A DNA stretch of 64,000 bases from Polaribacter pacificus. Lineage in GTDB: Bacteria > Bacteroidota > Bacteroidia > Flavobacteriales > Flavobacteriaceae. A model generated the notes under the pieces. The model saw only the letters and a list, made by a program, of their open reading frames with translations. It was not told the DNA's origin and ran no database searches. Location of the stretch: assembly GCF_038024035.1 (NCBI RefSeq), contig NZ_CP150664.1, positions 1,488,001 through 1,552,000 on the forward strand, written 5' to 3'. The translations under genes and the position numbers were made by a program. Of the stretch, positions 1-8,812 are shown piece by piece (within the stretch, counting starts at the first letter, position 1; each line of letters begins with the position of its first letter).

Positions 1-271
1 CATTTTCCTCTAGTACAACTTCTGACTCTTCTTCTATAACTGAAGTAATCAATTTTTCTTTTGCAGCTTCTTCTATTTTAGCAATCAGTTCTTCTTTCGA
101 TTCAGTTGCGTTTGGTGTTGTATTGATGTATTCTTCTACATAAGCAAGAAGTGCAAGTTTTTCATAAACTTGATATGCTTTTTGTTTTAAAACAAAAATA
201 TCATCTTTATTTTTAAGCTGTAAGATACTGTGTGCTATACTGGTTAAGTCTGCTGCTAATTTTTTGTGCAT
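1..271 (-). CDS. Conserved hypothetical protein, 3' end cut by window edge
   Basis: An open frame reads leftward from an ATG at 271 to the window edge without a stop, giving 90 N-terminal residues (begins MHKKLAADLTSIAHSILQLK). The visible part is Lys/Glu/Leu-rich and probably helical, with an acidic end (EEESEVVLEEN), and has no signal peptide or membrane segment. It is divergent from tdk, sharing a 108-bp spacer. It resembles small helical hypothetical proteins found in flavobacterial genomes, but I do not know a function. Codon use matches the neighbours, so it is probably a real gene. Confidence 0.6.
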   Translation of the reverse strand, partial: MHKKLAADLTSIAHSILQLKNKDDIFVLKQKAYQVYEKLALLAYVEEYINTTPNATESKEELIAKIEEAAKEKLITSVIEEESEVVLEEN

Positions 272-312
272 AAGATTGATTGATTAAATAATGAAACGCA
301 TCTTTTTTTTAA

Positions 313-320
313 TAAATTTG
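313..320 (+). promoter_or_regulatory. Candidate -7 promoter box upstream of tdk
   Basis: TAAATTTG fits the Bacteroidota -7 consensus TAnnTTTG and lies 59 bp before the tdk start. No convincing -33 TTTG sits at the expected 17-23 bp distance, so this is a weak call. Confidence 0.3.
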
Positions 321-379
321 TTCGAATTGAATTATCAGTCAAATTTGTATTGATGATTTTCAAGTTTTAAAATTACAAA

Positions 380-1003
380 ATGTTTCTCGAAAATACAGTA
401 AATCATACAGAACAATTTGGTTGGATAGAAGTTATTTGTGGGTCGATGTTCTCTGGTAAAACTGAAGAGCTTATCCGCAGACTTAAACGAGCAAAATTCG
501 CAAAACAACGGGTAGAAATTTTTAAACCTACCGTAGACACGCGCTACGATGATGAAATGGTGGTATCCCATGATTCCAACGAAATAAGATCTACACCTGT
601 ACCAGCCGCCGCAAATATTCGATTGCTTGCAAACGATGTTGATGTTATAGGGATTGATGAAGCTCAATTTTTTGACGATGAGATTGTCTCAGTTTGTAAT
701 GATTTAGCCAATCGAGGCATTCGAGTAATTATTGCAGGATTAGACATGGATTTTAAGGGCAATCCTTTTGGACCGATGCCTGCTTTAATGGCCACTGCAG
801 AATATGTAACCAAAGTACATGCAGTTTGTACCCACACAGGAAATCTAGCACATTATAGTTTTAGAAAAGCAAACAATGACAGGCTAGTATTATTGGGTGA
901 AGTTGAGCAATATGAACCATTAAGCCGTGCAGCTTATTACAAAGCTCTTAGAAAACAACAAGAAGAAAAAGGACTCCCAAATCCATCAAAAGAAGATGAA
1001 TAA
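380..1003 (+). CDS. tdk: Thymidine kinase (type II)
   Basis: Phosphorylates thymidine to dTMP in the cytosolic salvage pathway. The 207-aa product has the P-loop [10 protein letters not shown] at residues 21-30, the Walker B-like IDEAQFF near residue 95 and the C-terminal lasso segment [10 protein letters not shown]. Length is normal for TK1-like enzymes. In the usual zinc motif CxxC the second cysteine is Thr (CTHTG), and the C-terminal Cys/His pair is not visible ([10 protein letters not shown]). The structural zinc site therefore looks lost, which I believe is common in flavobacterial members. The stop overlaps the start of alr by 8 bp, so the two are probably translated together. The ATG at 380 gives the expected N-terminal extension before the P-loop. 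Confidence 0.95.
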   Translation: MFLENTVNHTEQFGWIEVICGSMFSGKTEELIRRLKRAKFAKQRVEIFKPTVDTRYDDEMVVSHDSNEIRSTPVPAAANIRLLANDVDVIGIDEAQFFDDEIVSVCNDLANRGIRVIIAGLDMDFKGNPFGPMPALMATAEYVTKVHAVCTHTGNLAHYSFRKANNDRLVLLGEVEQYEPLSRAAYYKALRKQQEEKGLPNPSKEDE

Positions 1004-2096
1004 TCATGTAACTGTTTTAGAGATTGATAAAAGTGCCCTACGTTATAATTTGTCTTTTTTTAAACACAAATTACTTCCTACCACAAAAATATTAGTCGTC
1101 GTAAAGGCCTTTGGGTATGGTAGTGATGCTGTTAAAATTGCGGGCAGCATAGAAAAGGAGGTCGATTATTTTGCCGTAGCCTATACTGATGAGGGGATCA
1201 ATTTAAGAGAATCAGGCATTACAAAACCCATCTTGATCTTACATCCACAAATTCAAAATTTAAAAAAAGTTCAAGAGTATCAACTAGAACCTAATCTTTA
1301 TAATTTTAAAATATTCGATGCTTTTGTTGCCCTTTGCAAGCAGCAGAACCTTACCAAATATCCAATCCATTTAAAGTTTAATACAGGATTAAACCGAATC
1401 GGTTTTTGGCATACAGACATTCCTGTTTTACTTTCAAAAATTAAAGAAACAGCTAGTTTGAAAATTACTTCGATCTTCTCTCATTTGGCTGCAAGTGAAG
1501 ATCTGCAAGAAAAGGAGTTTACTAAAAATCAGATCAATGATTTTAAATCTATCGCCAAACAACTAAAAGAAAACTTAACAGACAGCCCTTTTTTACACCT
1601 CCTCAACACCTCTGGAATCATAAATTATCCTGAGGCACAATTTGATATGGTGCGACTGGGAATTGGCTTATATGGCTTTGCTAACGACACTGAAACAACC
1701 CGACAGCTTAAAAATGTTTTAACATTAAAATCTGTTATTTCTCAAATTCATCTAATTGAGCCAGATGAATCTGTAGGATACAACAGAGCTTATATCGCGA
1801 CCAAGCCAATGAGAACTGCAACCATACCAATTGGACATGCTGATGGTTTCCCTAGAACTTTTGGCAATGGGGTTGGCGGGATTTATATTAACAAGGAATA
1901 TGCTCCGGTTGTCGGAAACGTTTGTATGGATATGATTATGGTTGATGTGACTCATATTGAGTGTAATGAAGGTGATGAAATTGTCGTTTTTGATTCTCAA
2001 GAAAAACTAGAAGAACTGGCTCAAAAAACCAATACAATCTCTTATGAGCTTCTCACAAATCTGTCTCCAAGAATAAAAAGATTGCTCAAATGTTAA
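996..2096 (+). CDS. alr: Alanine racemase
   Basis: PLP enzyme interconverting L- and D-alanine for peptidoglycan. The PLP-lysine motif is seen as VVVKAFGYG near residue 40 and the catalytic tyrosine in VGYNRAY near residue 262. I chose the ATG at 996 ([18 protein letters not shown]) over the in-frame ATG at 927. It gives 366 aa, the normal family length, and the 23-residue upstream extension is Lys/Asn-rich and lies wholly inside tdk. It overlaps tdk by 8 bp and is followed 46 bp later by mscL. It is a free-standing racemase; many Bacteroidota also carry a MurF-Alr fusion elsewhere, which cannot be judged here. Confidence 0.93.
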   Translation: MNNHVTVLEIDKSALRYNLSFFKHKLLPTTKILVVVKAFGYGSDAVKIAGSIEKEVDYFAVAYTDEGINLRESGITKPILILHPQIQNLKKVQEYQLEPNLYNFKIFDAFVALCKQQNLTKYPIHLKFNTGLNRIGFWHTDIPVLLSKIKETASLKITSIFSHLAASEDLQEKEFTKNQINDFKSIAKQLKENLTDSPFLHLLNTSGIINYPEAQFDMVRLGIGLYGFANDTETTRQLKNVLTLKSVISQIHLIEPDESVGYNRAYIATKPMRTATIPIGHADGFPRTFGNGVGGIYINKEYAPVVGNVCMDMIMVDVTHIECNEGDEIVVFDSQEKLEELAQKTNTISYELLTNLSPRIKRLLKC

Positions 2097-2142
2097 AATT
2101 TTCTTAAATTTACAACCAATTAACTATTAAACAGATACAGTA

Positions 2143-2556
2143 ATGGGAATGCTAAAAGAATTTAAAGAGTTTGCAATGAAGGGAAACCTTGTTGATATTG
2201 CAGTTGGTTTTGTTATGGGTGCCGCTTTTAAACAAGTAGTAACTTCATTTACCGGAGGAATTGTTTCTCCTTTAATTGGATTAATCTTTAAAGCTGATTT
2301 CAGAGATTTAAAATATGTCCTTACAGAAGGTGTTGCTGATGCAACAGGGAAAGTAACTGGTGAAGTTGCCATACTATATGGTGATTTTTTAACCAACGTA
2401 ATCGACTTTATTATTGTTGCCTTTGTGATGTTCATGATCATAAAAGGAATCAATTCAACTAAGAAAAAAGAAGAGCCAGCAGCTCCAGCAGCTCCGGCAG
2501 GGCCAAGTCAAGAAGATTTATTGGCAGAAATTAGAGATTTATTAGCTAAGAAATAA
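2143..2556 (+). CDS. mscL: Large-conductance mechanosensitive channel
   Basis: Inner-membrane tension-gated pore that releases solutes on hypo-osmotic shock. The 137-aa protein shows the family N-terminus (MLKEFKEFAMKGNLVDIAVG), TM1 at about residues 16-45, a periplasmic loop, TM2 at about 77-105 (FLTNVIDFIIVAFVMFMIIK) and a cytoplasmic helix (EDLLAEIRDLL). A short Ala/Pro-rich linker (PAAPAAPAGP) precedes that final helix. The start at 2143 matches the family N-terminus; a second in-frame ATG at 2149 is possible. A strong terminator follows at 2581. Confidence 0.95.
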   Translation: MGMLKEFKEFAMKGNLVDIAVGFVMGAAFKQVVTSFTGGIVSPLIGLIFKADFRDLKYVLTEGVADATGKVTGEVAILYGDFLTNVIDFIIVAFVMFMIIKGINSTKKKEEPAAPAAPAGPSQEDLLAEIRDLLAKK

Positions 2557-2580
2557 AATTTCTTTTTTAAAGAATTCAGA

Positions 2581-2609
2581 AAACCGAAGCAAATTGCTTC
2601 GGTTTTTTT
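2581..2609 (+). terminator. Rho-independent terminator after mscL
   Basis: A perfect 12-bp inverted repeat (AAACCGAAGCAA / TTGCTTCGGTTT) is followed by seven T. It closes the tdk-alr-mscL unit. Confidence 0.85.
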
Positions 2610-2629
2610 ATATTTATAAAAACATGTAA

Positions 2630-2905
2630 ATGAAAAGCTTACTCACAACTAAAAAATTGACAATTATAAATTTTATGATTGTGCTGTATTTTGCTCTAAT
2701 TTTTCTGATTAATTACTACAAAATAGATCTTGTAATCCTTGGCGTTTTCAGAGAAATGCTCACCATTCCATTTCTGATTGCGCAAGTGGTGTTTTTAGTA
2801 ATTGGAATAAAATTCACCTTAAAGAATTCCAAGAATTTCTTACTGCTATTTAGCCTTCTGGCATTAGGAATTTGCGCTGTTATTACGATTGGAAGTTTCT
2901 TTTAA
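2630..2905 (+). CDS. Small three-helix membrane protein, unknown function
   Basis: A 91-aa hydrophobic protein. Three membrane segments are visible at about residues 12-29, 39-60 and 68-90, with Lys-rich turns (KNSKN) between them. There is no signal cleavage site and no recognisable motif. It sits alone between the mscL terminator and the YCII/sigma pair on the same strand. Base composition and codon use match neighbours, and hydrophobic periodicity supports a real gene, but I cannot assign a family. Confidence 0.6.
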   Translation: MKSLLTTKKLTIINFMIVLYFALIFLINYYKIDLVILGVFREMLTIPFLIAQVVFLVIGIKFTLKNSKNFLLLFSLLALGICAVITIGSFF

Positions 2906-2992
2906 ATGAGTAGCTACTAAAATTAATAAAAAAAATGTCCTCTTTTTGGTTTTAACAAACGTCTTATAATAAATAACTTAAAACTTTAAATT

Positions 2993-3340
2993 ATGAAAAA
3001 TTTTATGATGATTTTTATCGGTGCTGATTATGCAGACTTAGGGCTTTCTCAAGAAGAAATGCAAGGCCGTATGGAAAAATGGTTTGCTTGGGGCAATAAG
3101 ATGGAACAAGCTGGTGTTTTAAAAGGAGGCGAAGCTTTAACTCCACAAATAAGACGTATTGTAGGACAAAACAGGACGGTAACAGATCTTAGCTCGGCTG
3201 AAGTTAAAGAAATTGTAGGCGGGTATTATTTAGTTGAAGCCATTGATTTTGATGCTGTACAAGAAATAGCACAAGATTTTCCTGACTATGATCTAGGAGG
3301 CACAGTTGAAATTCGTGAAATTATGGTTTTTGATCACTGA
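2993..3340 (+). CDS. YCII-related (DGPF-type) protein
   Basis: A 115-aa ferredoxin-like-fold protein of the YCII family. The N-terminus MMIFIGADYADLGLSQEEM and the block VKEIVGGYYLVEA near residue 72 align with the DGPF family, in which the motif DGPFAETKE precedes GGY. Here that segment reads DLSSAEVKE, so the signature DGPF itself is lost. The stop overlaps the start of the sigma factor by one base (TGATG). This pairing is the known context of ECF42 sigma factors, whose neighbours are DGPF proteins. Upstream, TTTG (2945) and TATAAT (2965) are 16 bp apart and could form a promoter. Biochemical role unknown. Confidence 0.8.
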   Translation: MKNFMMIFIGADYADLGLSQEEMQGRMEKWFAWGNKMEQAGVLKGGEALTPQIRRIVGQNRTVTDLSSAEVKEIVGGYYLVEAIDFDAVQEIAQDFPDYDLGGTVEIREIMVFDH

Positions 3341-4575
3341 TGAACTCTAAAAACTTAGACCATCTTTTTAGACACCATCACGGAAAGATGGTCTCTGTTT
3401 TAACACGAATTTTTGGACTATCTAATCTAGAAATTATTGAAGATGCAGTTCAAGACACCTTTCTGAAGGCTAGTATAAACTGGAGAAAAAAACAACCCGA
3501 CAATCCAGAGGCTTGGTTAACAAAAGCAGCAAAAAATAGAGTTCTAGATATTTTTAGAAAAATTCAAGCAGAGAAAAAACATTTGCCGGAACTCAAAAGC
3601 GGACTTGAATCCATAGCTGTTAATGAGCTCTTTTTGGATGCCGAAATAGAAGATGCTCAATTGCGAATGATATTTACGGCTTGTCATCCAAAACTTAATC
3701 CAAAAGACCGCATCTCTTTTGCCTTAAGAACCATATCTGGATTTAGCTCTAAAGAAATTGCATCTGCTTTACTTACCAAAGAAGAAACTATTAAAAAAAG
3801 GCTTTTTAGAGCTAGGAAATTCATTCAGGAATCTGATTTAGCGTTTAAAATTCCTCAAGGACAAGAATTACCCCATCGTATCGAAAGTGTTTTAGAGGTG
3901 ATATACCTTATTTTTAACGAAGGGTTTCACTCAAACAAAAAAGAAGTCTTGATACAAAAAGAGCTTTGCGGAGAAGCAATGCGATTGTGTAAATACCTTC
4001 TAAAAAATAAGCACACAAACATTCCAGCAAGTTATGCTTTATTTGCCCTAATGTGTTTCCATGCAGCCAGGTTGGATGCCAAAATAAATACAGAAAACGA
4101 ACTCATGGATTTAAAAAATCAAGATCGAAACAAATGGTCTTTTCCTTTAATTCAGATGGGAAACACAATGATGAATAAAGCTGTAGAAAATAATGAATTT
4201 TCTACTTATCACTATGAGGCTGCAATTATAGCCGAACATATAAAAGCTCCTAGTTTTGAGCAAACCAATTGGAAAAAGATACTAACTTGGTATGAGTGTT
4301 TACACAAACTACAACCAACTGCTTCTCATTTGTTAATTATGGGCGTCGTTTGTTTACAAAGTAAAAATTACATAAAAGCAAACTATTATTTTGAGCAGTT
4401 AAACCCAGAAGATTTAGAACAACGTTCGTATTTATTTTACAGTGCAAAAGCAGATTACTTTGTTGCCACAAACAACAAAAAGGAGGCAATCATTCAACTA
4501 AATATTGCTTTAGAAAAAGTAACTAACCGTTTAGAAAAGGAATTTTTAGAAAAAAAGAAGCTCACGATTAATTGA
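3340..4575 (+). CDS. ECF42-like RNA polymerase sigma factor
   Basis: A 411-aa sigma factor, about twice the length of a plain ECF sigma. Sigma region 2 is at about residues 8-75 (EDAVQDTFLKA; NPEAWLTKAAKNRVLD). Region 4 is at about 120-180 (RISFALRTISGFSSKEIASAL). It is followed by a roughly 220-residue helical extension with TPR-like spacing (DUF6596-type). That architecture, together with the overlapping YCII gene and no anti-sigma gene nearby, is typical of ECF42, where the C-terminal extension is thought to control activity. Translation is coupled to the YCII gene by the TGATG overlap. Its 3' end overlaps the convergent MOSC gene by 8 bp. Target promoters are unknown. Confidence 0.88.
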   Translation: MNSKNLDHLFRHHHGKMVSVLTRIFGLSNLEIIEDAVQDTFLKASINWRKKQPDNPEAWLTKAAKNRVLDIFRKIQAEKKHLPELKSGLESIAVNELFLDAEIEDAQLRMIFTACHPKLNPKDRISFALRTISGFSSKEIASALLTKEETIKKRLFRARKFIQESDLAFKIPQGQELPHRIESVLEVIYLIFNEGFHSNKKEVLIQKELCGEAMRLCKYLLKNKHTNIPASYALFALMCFHAARLDAKINTENELMDLKNQDRNKWSFPLIQMGNTMMNKAVENNEFSTYHYEAAIIAEHIKAPSFEQTNWKKILTWYECLHKLQPTASHLLIMGVVCLQSKNYIKANYYFEQLNPEDLEQRSYLFYSAKADYFVATNNKKEAIIQLNIALEKVTNRLEKEFLEKKKLTIN

Positions 4576-5128
4576 TTCCTTTTTCTATTTTCTTTGCCTG
4601 ATAAACCTCTGCAATTGTTGGGTTTTCAGGACAGCTTTTAATTTGCTCGAACACTTCTCCAGATTTTACAAGACCTGTTTGTAGTACTTTAAAATAGACA
4701 CCACACATGCTTGTATTCCAAAATTGTTTTACTATGCTCATATCGTTAAAACGAACTCCTAGTTTCATACAGGGATTTCGAGCCTTTGTCACCTCTAACA
4801 TCGCAGCTCCTACTTTAAAAACGTCGCCAACATGAGTCTTCGTTTCATCAAGATCATCAATGGTTAAATTTTCTCCAAACATACCAAACTGCCAATCTAA
4901 ATTAGGATATTTTGTCTTCCAATACTCGTAGTGTTTTAAAGAATACCCATAAATTGCCTGATCAATTCCTCCGTGATTTTCTCGATTACAAATAGCATCT
5001 CCTCTAACATCTTCTAGATCTAGAAAAATGGGTTCATCAACAGAAAATTTAAAAATCCCGGTAGTTACCTGTTTTCCTTTCCACTCGATCTCTCGTTGTT
5101 CTCCTGTATTTGTTGAAATGATTTTCAT
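4568..5128 (-). CDS. MOSC domain protein (YiiM-like)
   Basis: A 186-aa single-domain MOSC protein. The family's substrate-binding features are visible: NRENHGGIDQAIYGYS near residue 50, FGMFGENLT near 82 and the conserved cysteine in ARNPCMKLG near 118. MOSC domains bind the molybdenum cofactor or carry sulfur to and from it. YiiM proteins reduce N-hydroxylated purines and related compounds, but this specific activity is only inferred. It is the most distal gene of a leftward run whose upstream member is the GH3-family gene, 50 bp away. Its 3' end overlaps the sigma-factor gene by 8 bp tail to tail. Confidence 0.85.
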   Translation of the reverse strand: MKIISTNTGEQREIEWKGKQVTTGIFKFSVDEPIFLDLEDVRGDAICNRENHGGIDQAIYGYSLKHYEYWKTKYPNLDWQFGMFGENLTIDDLDETKTHVGDVFKVGAAMLEVTKARNPCMKLGVRFNDMSIVKQFWNTSMCGVYFKVLQTGLVKSGEVFEQIKSCPENPTIAEVYQAKKIEKGIN

Positions 5129-5178
5129 CTATTTGTTTACTAAAATTTAAGGTAAATAAAGAAGTTCTTTTAAGCTAT

Positions 5179-6675
5179 TTATTCAATTAAGAAATTTTGT
5201 AAAACATCTGCTATTTTACGGTTATCAGACAATTGTGGAATCTTATTTTGCCCTCCAAACTTACCTATCGATTTCATATACTCATGAAACCCACCTTTCT
5301 TAACCTTTCTAATAACCAGCGTTCGCAAGACTTTACCTGCAATTAAATCTTGATAATAAATGTTTTGTGCTTGCATAGAGTCATCAACTTTTTGGGTAAA
5401 ATCATCTAAATTTTCAGGTTCATTTTCAAACTCGATAAACCATTCATGATAGGGCAAACCACTCTCTGGATTCACCTGAGGAGCAACAGTAAATTCACTA
5501 ATGTTTATAGCGGTATCTTTTATTGAATCTTTTAAAGCTTTTTCTACTTCTTTTCCAATTACGTGCTCTCCAAAGGCAGAGATAAAATGCTTGATTCTTC
5601 CAGTAACCTTAATTCGGTAAGGTTGTAATGAAGTAAATTCAACAGTGTCACCAATATTATAGCCCCAAAGACCAGCATTGGTGTTTAAAATAATCACATA
5701 ATTTACACCTAACCGTACCTCTTTTATAGAAATCCTTGTTGGGTTTTCATCATAAAACTCTGTTGCAGGTATAAACTCATAAAAAATTCCAGAGTTTAAT
5801 TGCAACAACATGCCAGGTGCTGTTTGAGAATCTTGATAAGCAATAAATCCTTCAGAAGCAGGATACAGCTCTACATAATCAATCTTTTTACCGATAAGAC
5901 TTTCAAACTTGTTTTTATAGGGTTCAAAATTGACACCCCCATACACAAAGAAATTAAAGTTTGGGAAAATCTCGGCAATAGGCTTCCCTGTTTTAGCGAT
6001 GAGCTTTTCAAAATACATTTGCACCCAAGATGGAATACCGCTAATTACGGTCATGTTCTCATCTATGGTTTCATCTACAATGGCATTGACTTTGGTATCC
6101 CAGTCTTCTATGCAGTTGGTCTCCCAGCTTGGCAATCTATTCTTAAGCAAGTAATTTGGAACAAAATGAGCTACGATTCCGCTAAGTCTACCTAGCTGAA
6201 TACCATTTTTATCTTCTAAAACTGGGTTCCCTTGTAAGAAAATCATCTTACCATCTACAAAGCTTGCATCCTTTTTTTCTAAGATGTAAAACAACAAGGC
6301 ATTTCTTGCAGCTTTGATATGTGTAGGCATCGATTCTTTGGTAATCGGAATGTATTTAGCTCCAGAAGTCGTTCCAGAAGTTTTTGCAAAATACAAAGGT
6401 TTTCCTGGCCATAACACATCCTGTTCTCCTAAAACAATTCGATCCACATAGGGCTTTAAGCCCTCATAATCAGAAACTTTAACGCGTTTCTTAAAATCTT
6501 CGTAGGTTTTTATATTTTCAAAATCATGGTCCTTTCCAAAGGCTGTTTGTTTTGCATCAGCGATTAGTTTTTGAAAAACTTTTTCTTGAGTTTGAAAGGG
6601 CTTATTAGCCCATTTATAGACTTTTTTGGTAGCCAACTTTGCAAAGGGAATGGCAAAAATAGATTTTAGGCTCAT
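5179..6675 (-). CDS. GH3-family acyl-adenylate-forming protein
   Basis: A 498-aa protein of the GH3 (auxin-responsive promoter) family. Plant members conjugate amino acids to hormones through an adenylate; the bacterial substrate is unknown. The adenylation motifs are present: AKTSGTTSGAKYIPIT (phosphate loop, about residues 95-110), ELYPASEGF (about 265) and NTNAGLWGYNIGDTVEF (about 330). Length is slightly under plant enzymes. The start codon overlaps the stop of the upstream M23 gene by one base (TAATG), so the two are translationally coupled. No membrane segment is seen. The link with an M23 cell-wall protein may hint at an envelope role, but that is inference. Confidence 0.88.
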   Translation of the reverse strand: MSLKSIFAIPFAKLATKKVYKWANKPFQTQEKVFQKLIADAKQTAFGKDHDFENIKTYEDFKKRVKVSDYEGLKPYVDRIVLGEQDVLWPGKPLYFAKTSGTTSGAKYIPITKESMPTHIKAARNALLFYILEKKDASFVDGKMIFLQGNPVLEDKNGIQLGRLSGIVAHFVPNYLLKNRLPSWETNCIEDWDTKVNAIVDETIDENMTVISGIPSWVQMYFEKLIAKTGKPIAEIFPNFNFFVYGGVNFEPYKNKFESLIGKKIDYVELYPASEGFIAYQDSQTAPGMLLQLNSGIFYEFIPATEFYDENPTRISIKEVRLGVNYVIILNTNAGLWGYNIGDTVEFTSLQPYRIKVTGRIKHFISAFGEHVIGKEVEKALKDSIKDTAINISEFTVAPQVNPESGLPYHEWFIEFENEPENLDDFTQKVDDSMQAQNIYYQDLIAGKVLRTLVIRKVKKGGFHEYMKSIGKFGGQNKIPQLSDNRKIADVLQNFLIE

Positions 6676-7547
6676 TATTGAAAATCAATATAATTAGACG
6701 GATTTACAGGATAACCATTATACCATAATTCAAAATGTAAATGAGGACCTGTACTTAACTCACCTGTAGAACCAACACTAGAAATGGCTTCTCCTGATTT
6801 CACAAAATCACCCTGTTGTTTTAGCAAAGCTCCATTGTGTTTATAAACAGAAATAAAACCATTAGAATGATCGACTATAATTACATAACCGGTTTCTGCT
6901 GTCCACTCGGAGAAGACAACAGTTCCGTCTTCTATCACTTTTACTGGGGTTCCAGTTTCTGCTACAATATCAATTGCAAAATGCTTATTATCTAGATCAA
7001 ATCCTTGGGTTACGTTTCCAGTAATGGGCGCAAAAAAAACGACATCAATTTTAGTGGAAGCCTTATCAAATAAAGGAAATCTGTCTTTGCTCTCAATCTT
7101 TTCTCTAAACAGAGAATCCTCTTTGGTTGCATTTAGTTTTTTAAGATCAAAAGTACTTGGAACTGGATTCTGTTTAATAGAATCAAAATTAACGTCTTCT
7201 ACTGTTTGATCTCCTTTTAAAACAGGAATAATTGATTGGGTGTATTTTTCTATAATTTGCAAACGCATTTTTAATGAATCTGCCTCATAAAGTAAATCCG
7301 AAGCTTCTTTTTTAAGCTGGCTAGAAGAGTATCCTGGGATGTATTCTCTAATAGGAGTGTAAGCAATAAGAACTGTTGTTCCTGCAATTAATAAGATAGA
7401 GAAAAAACCACTGATTACAAAAATATTTAGCCGTGATAATTTTATAGAAAATCGTTCTTCAAACGTTTCTTCGTTTAAAACAACCATCCTGTATTTGTTG
7501 GTTATTTTCTGTCTGAAGTTTCCTTTTTTCTTCGGTTTTTTTGCCAC
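6675..7547 (-). CDS. Membrane-anchored M23 (LytM-like) peptidase
   Basis: A 290-aa envelope protein. A basic cytoplasmic N-terminus (MAKKPKKKGNFRQK) precedes one membrane helix at about residues 42-65. A short coiled region follows (about 78-105), then a C-terminal M23 domain from about 175. Zinc and catalytic residues are complete: HFAID (HxxxD), the YKHNG histidine and GPHLHFELW (HxH). This predicts an active peptidoglycan endopeptidase or a LytM regulator of division hydrolases. It is downstream of nadD (48-bp gap) and overlaps the GH3-family gene by one base, within the yicC-gmk-nadD leftward run. Confidence 0.9.
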   Translation of the reverse strand: MAKKPKKKGNFRQKITNKYRMVVLNEETFEERFSIKLSRLNIFVISGFFSILLIAGTTVLIAYTPIREYIPGYSSSQLKKEASDLLYEADSLKMRLQIIEKYTQSIIPVLKGDQTVEDVNFDSIKQNPVPSTFDLKKLNATKEDSLFREKIESKDRFPLFDKASTKIDVVFFAPITGNVTQGFDLDNKHFAIDIVAETGTPVKVIEDGTVVFSEWTAETGYVIIVDHSNGFISVYKHNGALLKQQGDFVKSGEAISSVGSTGELSTGPHLHFELWYNGYPVNPSNYIDFQ

Positions 7548-7595
7548 AGTTCAACTATTAGAATTACACAAATATACAACGAAATATTACTGAAT

Positions 7596-8177
7596 CTATT
7601 TTCTGTAAAAATTCATTTGATCTATATAGCTCCATACCGACTCTGTTAAAAGCGGTTGTACATTTTTTTGTTCGCGAATTCCTTTGCGTATCGATGTAGA
7701 TGAAATTTCAATAATTGGAGCGTCTACTTTAAAAATTTTTGGATGACTTAACAATGAAGACTCTAAACTTCCATTTGAAATTCTTGGATACACATACACA
7801 TTATGGTGCGCTAGAATTGTATCATAGTTTTTCCATTTGTGAAAACTCTTCAGGTTGTCTTCACCCATAATCAAGCAAAATTCATGCTGAGGATAGAGTT
7901 CAGTAAGATGAGCTAGGGTGTGAACCGTGTAATTAGGCTGTTCCAGCTTAAACTCGATATCAGAAGGCTTTAAATGCGGATACTTTTCTGTAGCGCGAAA
8001 CACCAACTCATAACGATGATGATTGTCTAATAAGGTTTTTTTCTTTTTAAAGGGATTATGAGGAGTCACAACCATCCAAACCTCTTCAAGATCAGAGTAT
8101 TCAACCATGTGATTAGCAATAATCAAATGCCCGACATGAATAGGGTTAAAACTACCAAAATACAATCCAACTTTCAT
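7596..8177 (-). CDS. nadD: Nicotinate-nucleotide adenylyltransferase
   Basis: Adenylates nicotinate mononucleotide to deamido-NAD in NAD biosynthesis. The 193-aa protein starts with the nucleotidyltransferase signature GLYFGSFNPIHVGHL (HxGH-type) and carries the C-terminal phosphate-binding motif EISSTSIRKGI. Length is typical. It begins 2 bp after the gmk stop, so the two are surely co-transcribed. Confidence 0.95.
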   Translation of the reverse strand: MKVGLYFGSFNPIHVGHLIIANHMVEYSDLEEVWMVVTPHNPFKKKKTLLDNHHRYELVFRATEKYPHLKPSDIEFKLEQPNYTVHTLAHLTELYPQHEFCLIMGEDNLKSFHKWKNYDTILAHHNVYVYPRISNGSLESSLLSHPKIFKVDAPIIEISSTSIRKGIREQKNVQPLLTESVWSYIDQMNFYRK

Positions 8178-8179
8178 AC

Positions 8180-8761
8180 TTAGTCCTTATTTAAAAAATC
8201 TCCAACAAGCTGCTCTGCTTCTTTCAAAGCAACGTCTAGATCGTAGTTTTTTATAATCTTATCAAACTGCGGAGCGGTTGCCAACTCAACAGAAGCCTTA
8301 GCTATCCGCATGTTTATTTTTTCTTCACTCTCTGTTTTTCGTTTTTTTAAACGAATTTTCAACTCATCAATACTAGGTGGTTTTACAAAAACAGCCAAGG
8401 TTTGATCTGGGAATTTCTTTTTGATTCGCAGGCCTCCAGCTACGTCAATATCAAAAATTACGTGTTTTCCTTGGGCCCAAATACGCGCTACTTCACTTTT
8501 TAAGGTTCCGTAAAAATTATCGCGATATACTTCTTCCCACTCTAAAAAATCATCATTCTTAATATGATTTTTAAACTCTGGTAAGCTGATAAAATAATAG
8601 TCTTTTCCATCAATTTCTTCTCCTCTAGGTTCTCTAGAAGTTGCAGAAATAGAAAACTCTAACTGAAACTGTTCTTGTTGTAATAAATGGCGAACTATGG
8701 TTGTTTTACCCGATCCAGAAGGTGCAGAAAAAACAAACAATTTTCCTTTAAAATCTTTCAT
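8180..8761 (-). CDS. gmk: Guanylate kinase
   Basis: Phosphorylates GMP to GDP using ATP. The 193-aa product has the P-loop FSAPSGSGKTTI at about residues 11-22, the GMP-binding block SREPRGEEIDGKDYYF and the lid segment KKRKTESEEKINMRI. Length is normal. It lies between yicC (51 bp upstream) and nadD (2 bp downstream). Confidence 0.96.
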   Translation of the reverse strand: MKDFKGKLFVFSAPSGSGKTTIVRHLLQQEQFQLEFSISATSREPRGEEIDGKDYYFISLPEFKNHIKNDDFLEWEEVYRDNFYGTLKSEVARIWAQGKHVIFDIDVAGGLRIKKKFPDQTLAVFVKPPSIDELKIRLKKRKTESEEKINMRIAKASVELATAPQFDKIIKNYDLDVALKEAEQLVGDFLNKD

Positions 8762-8812
8762 ATACTTTAATTTAGACAGTCAAAACTGTCTTTTACTTTT
8801 TGTTGTTTCTTC

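Noticed and set aside
335..667. Antisense frame overlapping the start of tdk
   Set aside because: Covers the tdk P-loop region in reverse; Cys/Tyr/Phe-rich composition unlike the real genes.
8776..8798. GACAGT...ACTGTC hairpin between yicC and gmk
   Set aside because: Short stem, and on the transcribed minus strand no T run follows; probably not a terminator.
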